NCBI GenBank assembly: GCA_030043505.1
Contig: JASHXN010000196.1
Location: 1-7,465 of the forward strand
DNA length: 7,465 bases
Origin: Thermoplasmata archaeon
Lineage (GTDB): Archaea > Thermoplasmatota > Thermoplasmata > UBA184
Reading direction: 5' to 3'
In this document: piece after piece, positions 4,336 to 7,465 of the stretch
Numbering within the stretch: the first letter of the stretch is position 1
Layout: each line of letters opens with the position of its first letter
Position numbers and translations under genes: made by a program
Notes under the pieces: generated by a model
The model's database searches: none
The model's input: only the letters and a program-made list of their open reading frames with translations
Told to the model about the DNA's origin: nothing

Positions 4336-6432
4336 CTACTTCGCGCGACGTCGACGGCCGCGGGTCGACGACCGTCGTACTCTCCGCGCCGCCCCTGCCC
4401 GTGCTCGGCGGCGCGTCGTGCCGCCGGGTTTGGGCTTGGCCGGCTGGGCGGCGGGGAGAACGGCCGGCCGTCGGGCGATCGTGTCGACCGGCACCCCGAC
4501 CTCCCGGAGCAGCGCGAGGAACCGCGGCTCGTCGCGGAGGCCGTCGAACGCTGCGCTCCGGTAGAACAGCCAGAGGAGCCGCTCCCCGTCGCGGTGGTCC
4601 GCCTCGAGCAGATCGAGGGCCCGGGACTTTTCACCGAGCGTCGTGTGGAGCATCGCCAGGAACGTGCGGGCCAGGTGGCCCGGCCAGCGGCCCCGGGCCG
4701 CTTCGGCCAGGACCCGACGTGCCTCGGCCGGCTTGCCCAGCATCGCGTTCAGGATCGCATGGTCGAAGCGGGCGTTCTCGTCGTGCGGATCGAAAGGGAA
4801 CGCCGCCTCCTTCAGCGCGTCCGCGCGCCGTCCGGCGTCGAGGTAGAGGAACCCGAACGTCTGATGGCGCGGGTCGGTAGGCTCCGGCGGAGGACCTTCC
4901 CGAAGGGTCCGCAGGCCCCGTTCGGTGTCTCCGCGCTGCAGCTGGGCCCAGGCGAGCCCGCCCCGGTGATGCCCCGCCGGGTCCAGCTGGATCATCCGGC
5001 GGAACTCCGCCTCGGCCTCGTCGAACCGCTCCAGGGAGACGTAGAGCATGCCGAGGAACCGGTGAGCGTTGAGGTTGCTCGGGTTCAGCTCGAGCGCCTT
5101 CAGGAACTCCGCCTCCGCGGTCGGCCAGTCGTTGTCGAACTGGAGCGCGATGTTCCCGAGGGCGGCGTGGGCGCTCGAAGAAGAGGGGTCGAGGGCGAGC
5201 GCGCGGGCTGCGAGCTCCCGGGCCCGCGGCATCACCTTGCGCATCGGCACGGAGTCGCCCGCGGCCATCACGTACACCTCCGCCCACGAAGCGTACGCGT
5301 CCGCGAACGTCGGATCGAGCCGGGTCGCCTCTTCGAAGCAGCGGACCGCTTCGTCCGGCCCGGCGGTCATCACGTTGCTCGACGCGACCAGGCCCCGCAG
5401 GTAGGCGTCGTACGCCGGACCCCGGGCCCGGGCGTCGACCGGGGACGGTTTCGGCTCGGAGCCCGCGGCGGGCGCGCTCTTCGGCGTCAGTTCCAACTGG
5501 AGCGCGCGGGCGGCCCGCTCCGCGACCTCCATCTGGACGGCGAAGATGTCGTCGACCTCCCGGTTGTACGTGCTCGTCCAGACGTGGCTCTGCGTCGCCG
5601 CGTCGATCAGCTGCAGCGAGATCCGGATCCGGTTGCCGGCCCGGCGAACGCTCCCTTCGAGGACCGAGTCAACGCCGAGCTCGGAGCCGACCTGGGCGAT
5701 CGATTTCGGGGCCGTCTTGTACGCTTCCACGCTCGTCCGTGCGATCACGCTCAGGCCCCGGACCTGCGACAGGGCCGAGATCAGTTCCTCGGTCAGCCCG
5801 TCGGCGAAGTAGGCGTCCTTCGCGTCCGGGCTGATGTTCGCCAGCGGCAGCACCGCCAACTGGCGCGCCGCCCCCTTCGGGGCGTTCCGAACGGCCCCCG
5901 GCGCGCCCTCCTCCGGCCCGACGACCCGGTAGACGATCACCGGCTCCCGGAAGTTCTTCACCGTCGTCGGCGGCCGCCGCTCGAGCCCGAACGAGACCTT
6001 GTTGTGGACCTGGTCGTACACCTGCTGGCTCAGGCAGATCCCGCCGGGGTCGGCGAGCGCCTCGATCCGGGAGGCGAGGTTGACCGCGTCCCCGAGGACG
6101 TCGTCGTCGGTCTCGACGACGTCACCGACGTGGATGCCGACCCGGACCCGGAGCTTCCACTCGCCCGGGGAGCCCGAGTTGTACTCGCGCAGCGCCTCCT
6201 GGACGCGCACGGCGCACCGGACGGCGTCGAGGGCGCTGGGGAACTCGACCAGGAACGCGTCGCCGACGGTCTTCACCTCGCGACCGCGGAACCGGGGGAA
6301 GATCGGTCGAAGGAGGCGGTTGTGGCGTTGCAGGACCGCCAGCGCGGCCGCTTCGTCCGCCTGAGTGAGGGCGGAGTAGCCGACGATGTCGGTGAACATG
6401 ATGGCGGCGAGTCGCCGGGAGCGGTGCACCAC
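4336..6432 (-). CDS. Class III adenylate cyclase fused to TolB-N-like domain and TPR-like repeats
   Basis: The protein has 698 residues; the GTG start (complement of 6430-6432) is set by a TATA-like box at -30 to -23. Residues about 8-170 form a class III cyclase domain with every canonical catalytic residue: metal-binding Asp15 (FTDIVGYS) and Asp58 (KTVGDAF), adenine-selecting Lys54 and Asp111, and transition-state Asn118 and Arg122 (DVLGDAVNLASRIE). The Lys/Asp pair predicts cAMP rather than cGMP, probably from a homodimer. Residues about 190-315 match the TolB-N-like domain (COG5616 type: FADGLTEELISALSQ, VDSVLEGSVR), a link known mainly from bacterial cyclases. Residues about 340-610 hold TPR-like repeats (ALALDPSSSSAHAALGN, ALELNPSNLNAHRFLGM). 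A linker ends in an Arg-rich tail (about 674-698). No signal or membrane helix is seen, so it should be cytoplasmic. The gene is divergent from the membrane-protein gene at 6574. Confidence 0.93.
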   Translation of the reverse strand: MVHRSRRLAAIMFTDIVGYSALTQADEAAALAVLQRHNRLLRPIFPRFRGREVKTVGDAFLVEFPSALDAVRCAVRVQEALREYNSGSPGEWKLRVRVGIHVGDVVETDDDVLGDAVNLASRIEALADPGGICLSQQVYDQVHNKVSFGLERRPPTTVKNFREPVIVYRVVGPEEGAPGAVRNAPKGAARQLAVLPLANISPDAKDAYFADGLTEELISALSQVRGLSVIARTSVEAYKTAPKSIAQVGSELGVDSVLEGSVRRAGNRIRISLQLIDAATQSHVWTSTYNREVDDIFAVQMEVAERAARALQLELTPKSAPAAGSEPKPSPVDARARGPAYDAYLRGLVASSNVMTAGPDEAVRCFEEATRLDPTFADAYASWAEVYVMAAGDSVPMRKVMPRARELAARALALDPSSSSAHAALGNIALQFDNDWPTAEAEFLKALELNPSNLNAHRFLGMLYVSLERFDEAEAEFRRMIQLDPAGHHRGGLAWAQLQRGDTERGLRTLREGPPPEPTDPRHQTFGFLYLDAGRRADALKEAAFPFDPHDENARFDHAILNAMLGKPAEARRVLAEAARGRWPGHLARTFLAMLHTTLGEKSRALDLLEADHRDGERLLWLFYRSAAFDGLRDEPRFLALLREVGVPVDTIARRPAVLPAAQPAKPKPGGTTRRRARAGAARRVRRSSTRGRRRRAK

Positions 6433-6454
6433 GTTCCCGGAGGGGGCCGTAGGG

Positions 6455-6462
6455 GGTTAACT
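6455..6462 (-). promoter_or_regulatory. TATA-like box giving a leaderless mRNA for the adenylate cyclase gene
   Basis: On the minus strand AGTTAACC spans -30 to -23 from the GTG at 6432. It is the only A/T cluster in the 141-bp divergent spacer on that side. Spacing is identical to the boxes at 3124-3131 and 3621-3628, which supports leaderless initiation at GTG. Confidence 0.55.
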
Positions 6463-6505
6463 CCTCCCGCGGACCTCGCGGAACGGTCGCGCCCCCGCCG
6501 GGACG

Positions 6506-6518
6506 CCGGTACCCGGTA
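6506..6518 (+). repeat. Tandem CCGGTA repeat upstream of the membrane-protein promoter
   Basis: CCGGTA occurs at 6506-6511 and again at 6513-6518, a 7-bp period, ending 13 bp before the TTTATC box at 6532. A direct repeat at this spot could be a binding site for an activator or repressor. The second copy runs into TATCG (6517-6521), which resembles the start of another TATA-like box. It is short and may be chance. Confidence 0.25.
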
Positions 6519-6529
6519 TCGGTCCGAGC

Positions 6530-6539
6530 GGTTTATCGT
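6530..6539 (+). promoter_or_regulatory. TATA-like box for the one-helix membrane protein gene
   Basis: GGTTTATCGT contains TTTATC (6532-6537), the best TATA match in the window. The expected transcription start is near 6560-6561, leaving a leader of about 13 nt that consists almost entirely of the Shine-Dalgarno sequence and its spacer. Confidence 0.65.
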
Positions 6540-6553
6540 CCGGGCGCCGGTCC

Positions 6554-6567
6554 ACCTCGCCGGAGGT
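6554..6567 (+). promoter_or_regulatory. Shine-Dalgarno sequence, possibly in a small hairpin
   Basis: GGAGGT (6562-6567) lies 6 nt before ATG 6574. It is the only clear Shine-Dalgarno sequence next to any start in the window and decides this start. Its GAGGT is also the 3' arm of a 5-bp inverted repeat with ACCTC (6554-6558) around GCCG. Only a transcript starting upstream of 6554 could fold that way. Confidence 0.6.
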
Positions 6568-6573
6568 CGGCCG

Positions 6574-7131
6574 ATGGTGACTGTCGCCGAGGTCCTCGAG
6601 ATCCTGAGCGCCGCCAGCACGATCGCGATCGTCCTCGGGGTCCCGTTCATCTACCTGCAGATGCGGCAGAACGCCCGCCTGGTCGAGGCGGCGAAGCTCC
6701 AGACCGAGCTGATCGCGAGCCAGAACCGCTCCCAGGTGATGCTCCACCTCGCCGAGCACCTCACCGACCGAGAGTTCGTCCTGCAGCGGAAGGTCGTCCG
6801 CGACATCGTCGCGAAGCGCGCGGCGAGCGGCTGGGACGGGTTCGTCGACTCGGCCGACGGGTTCGAGGTCCGCGCCTTCGCGATCCAGTACGAGAGCGCC
6901 GCGCTGATGGTGCGGCTGGGTCTCATCGAGGAACGGTTGCTCCTGGAGACGCTCGGTCCGCTCGTCTTCGTCGACTGGGATTGCCTGCGGCCCGCGCTCG
7001 CCCGGTTCGACGAAATGTGGGGGCGGACGTCGTTCCCGAACTTCCGCGCGGTCGCGCTCCAGGCGGAGGAGCTCTGGAAGTCCCGGGGCGAACAGATCCG
7101 CCCGACCGGGAGTGCCGAGCCGGCGCAGTGA
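6574..7131 (+). CDS. Membrane-anchored protein of unknown function, possibly DUF4760-like
   Basis: The protein has 185 residues starting at ATG 6574, chosen for the GGAGGT site 6 nt upstream; the frame is open far upstream but only as an antisense shadow of the cyclase. One hydrophobic helix (about residues 8-29) is followed by RQNARLVEAAKLQTEL, a charged amphipathic, probably helical region. The remainder is a soluble helical domain with DREFVLQRKVVRDIV, FEVRAFAIQYESAALMVRLG and a conserved-looking FVDWDCLRPALARF before the FPNFRAV stretch. Basic residues directly after the helix place the C-terminal domain in the cytoplasm. The pattern of helix, then RQN, then helical domain ending in a Trp-containing segment recalls DUF4760-type proteins, but that is by eye only. 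Its promoter faces away from the cyclase gene, so co-regulation is possible. Confidence 0.8.
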   Translation: MVTVAEVLEILSAASTIAIVLGVPFIYLQMRQNARLVEAAKLQTELIASQNRSQVMLHLAEHLTDREFVLQRKVVRDIVAKRAASGWDGFVDSADGFEVRAFAIQYESAALMVRLGLIEERLLLETLGPLVFVDWDCLRPALARFDEMWGRTSFPNFRAVALQAEELWKSRGEQIRPTGSAEPAQ

Positions 7132-7141
7132 CCCGGGGGAC

Positions 7142-7465
7142 TCAGGCTGTCCGGGGTAGGACCGGCACCTCGACGTCTTCCTCTTCGCGCCGGAACAGCT
7201 TGCCGGCCGCGCCGAGGAGGGCGCCGGCGATGAGGAAGAGCACGAGGAGGAGCTCGACCGCCGTCGGGAGCTCGGTCACCCAGCCCCCGATCGACGGGAG
7301 GGAGACCTGGGACGACGACCGACTCGCTCCGGAGAACGCGCCGGCGCGCGCGAGCTGGACCTGGGCCACGGCGCCCGAACGGTCGCCCGCCGCGTCCCGC
7401 ACGGCGAGCGAAACGTTCTCGGTGCAGCTCGGGCACGTCACCGTGTAGGTGTGGACGGACGGCGC
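7142..7465 (-). CDS. C-terminally anchored surface protein, 5' partial
   Basis: The visible 107 residues are the C-terminal end of a gene entering from beyond the window's right edge; the reading frame is open through the edge, and the internal GTG at 7441 is not a necessary start. The visible part begins with a beta-strand-like segment, HTYTVTCPSCTENVSLAVRD, containing a CXXC and one NVS sequon, suggesting the end of an Ig/PKD-like extracellular domain. A Ser-rich linker follows, then a membrane helix (about visible residues 67-88, ELLLVLFLIAGALLGAAG), then an RREEED tail of about 17 residues inside the cell. Architecture parallels the surface protein at 1293. Its stop is 10 bp from the stop of the convergent upstream gene. 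Function unknown. Confidence 0.7.
   Translation of the reverse strand, partial: APSVHTYTVTCPSCTENVSLAVRDAAGDRSGAVAQVQLARAGAFSGASRSSSQVSLPSIGGWVTELPTAVELLLVLFLIAGALLGAAGKLFRREEEDVEVPVLPRTA

Noticed and set aside
3303..4634. A 443-codon minus-strand open frame opposite the VOC and DUF1028 genes
   Set aside because: Low-complexity Arg/Pro/Gly composition, with two recognisable families on the other strand.
4594..7131. An 845-codon plus-strand open frame running antisense through the cyclase gene into the gene at 6574
   Set aside because: The first 660 codons give an Arg/Val/Gly-rich product with no domain logic and lie opposite a cyclase with all catalytic motifs. Only the part from ATG 6574, with its own Shine-Dalgarno sequence and promoter, looks like protein.
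1..7465. CRISPR arrays, transposons, toxin-antitoxin pairs or defence islands
   Set aside because: No regularly spaced repeats, transposase motifs, terminal inverted repeats or short paired toxin-antitoxin-like frames were seen.

Overview
The window looks like a piece of a high-GC archaeal chromosome. A terrestrial or soil-type Thermoplasmatota is my best guess, but that is inference. The archaeal signs are: a tRNA gene with no encoded CCA; TATA-like boxes about 26 nt upstream of start codons with no Shine-Dalgarno sequence, which implies leaderless mRNAs; a LonB-type AAA+ module; and a surface protein rich in N-glycosylation sequons with a C-terminal membrane anchor. Third codon positions are overwhelmingly G/C, so long spurious open frames occur on the opposite strand of almost every gene.

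Layout. Positions 1-1014 (+) hold the 3' part of a Lon-like AAA+ ATPase that ends without a peptidase domain. A tRNA-Val(GAC) gene follows at 1063-1135. A large, probably glycosylated surface protein runs from 1293 to 2750 (+) and ends at a strong hairpin (2765-2797). That hairpin also separates it from a convergent gene for a two-helix membrane protein (2835-3101, -). A divergent intergenic region (3102-3218) with two adjacent palindromes leads to a VOC/glyoxalase-fold protein (3219-3608, +) and a DUF1028 Ntn-hydrolase-like protein (3651-4331, +), each with its own TATA-like box. Only 4 bp separate the DUF1028 stop codon from the stop of a long convergent gene (4336-6432, -). This encodes a class III adenylate cyclase fused to a TolB-N-like domain, TPR-like repeats and an Arg-rich tail. 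Divergent from it, a gene with a leader and a Shine-Dalgarno sequence encodes a one-helix membrane protein (6574-7131, +). The window ends inside a convergent gene for a C-terminally anchored surface protein (7142-7465, -).

I see no mobile element, CRISPR array, origin or clear operon: nearly every gene has its own promoter. The most coherent functional thread is signalling and cell surface: a cAMP-producing cyclase with a protein-interaction scaffold, divergent from a membrane-anchored protein of unknown function, plus two surface proteins. The most notable points are the LonB-like ATPase without protease or membrane insert, the bacterial-style cyclase-TolB-TPR fusion in an archaeal context, and the regular leaderless-promoter spacing.
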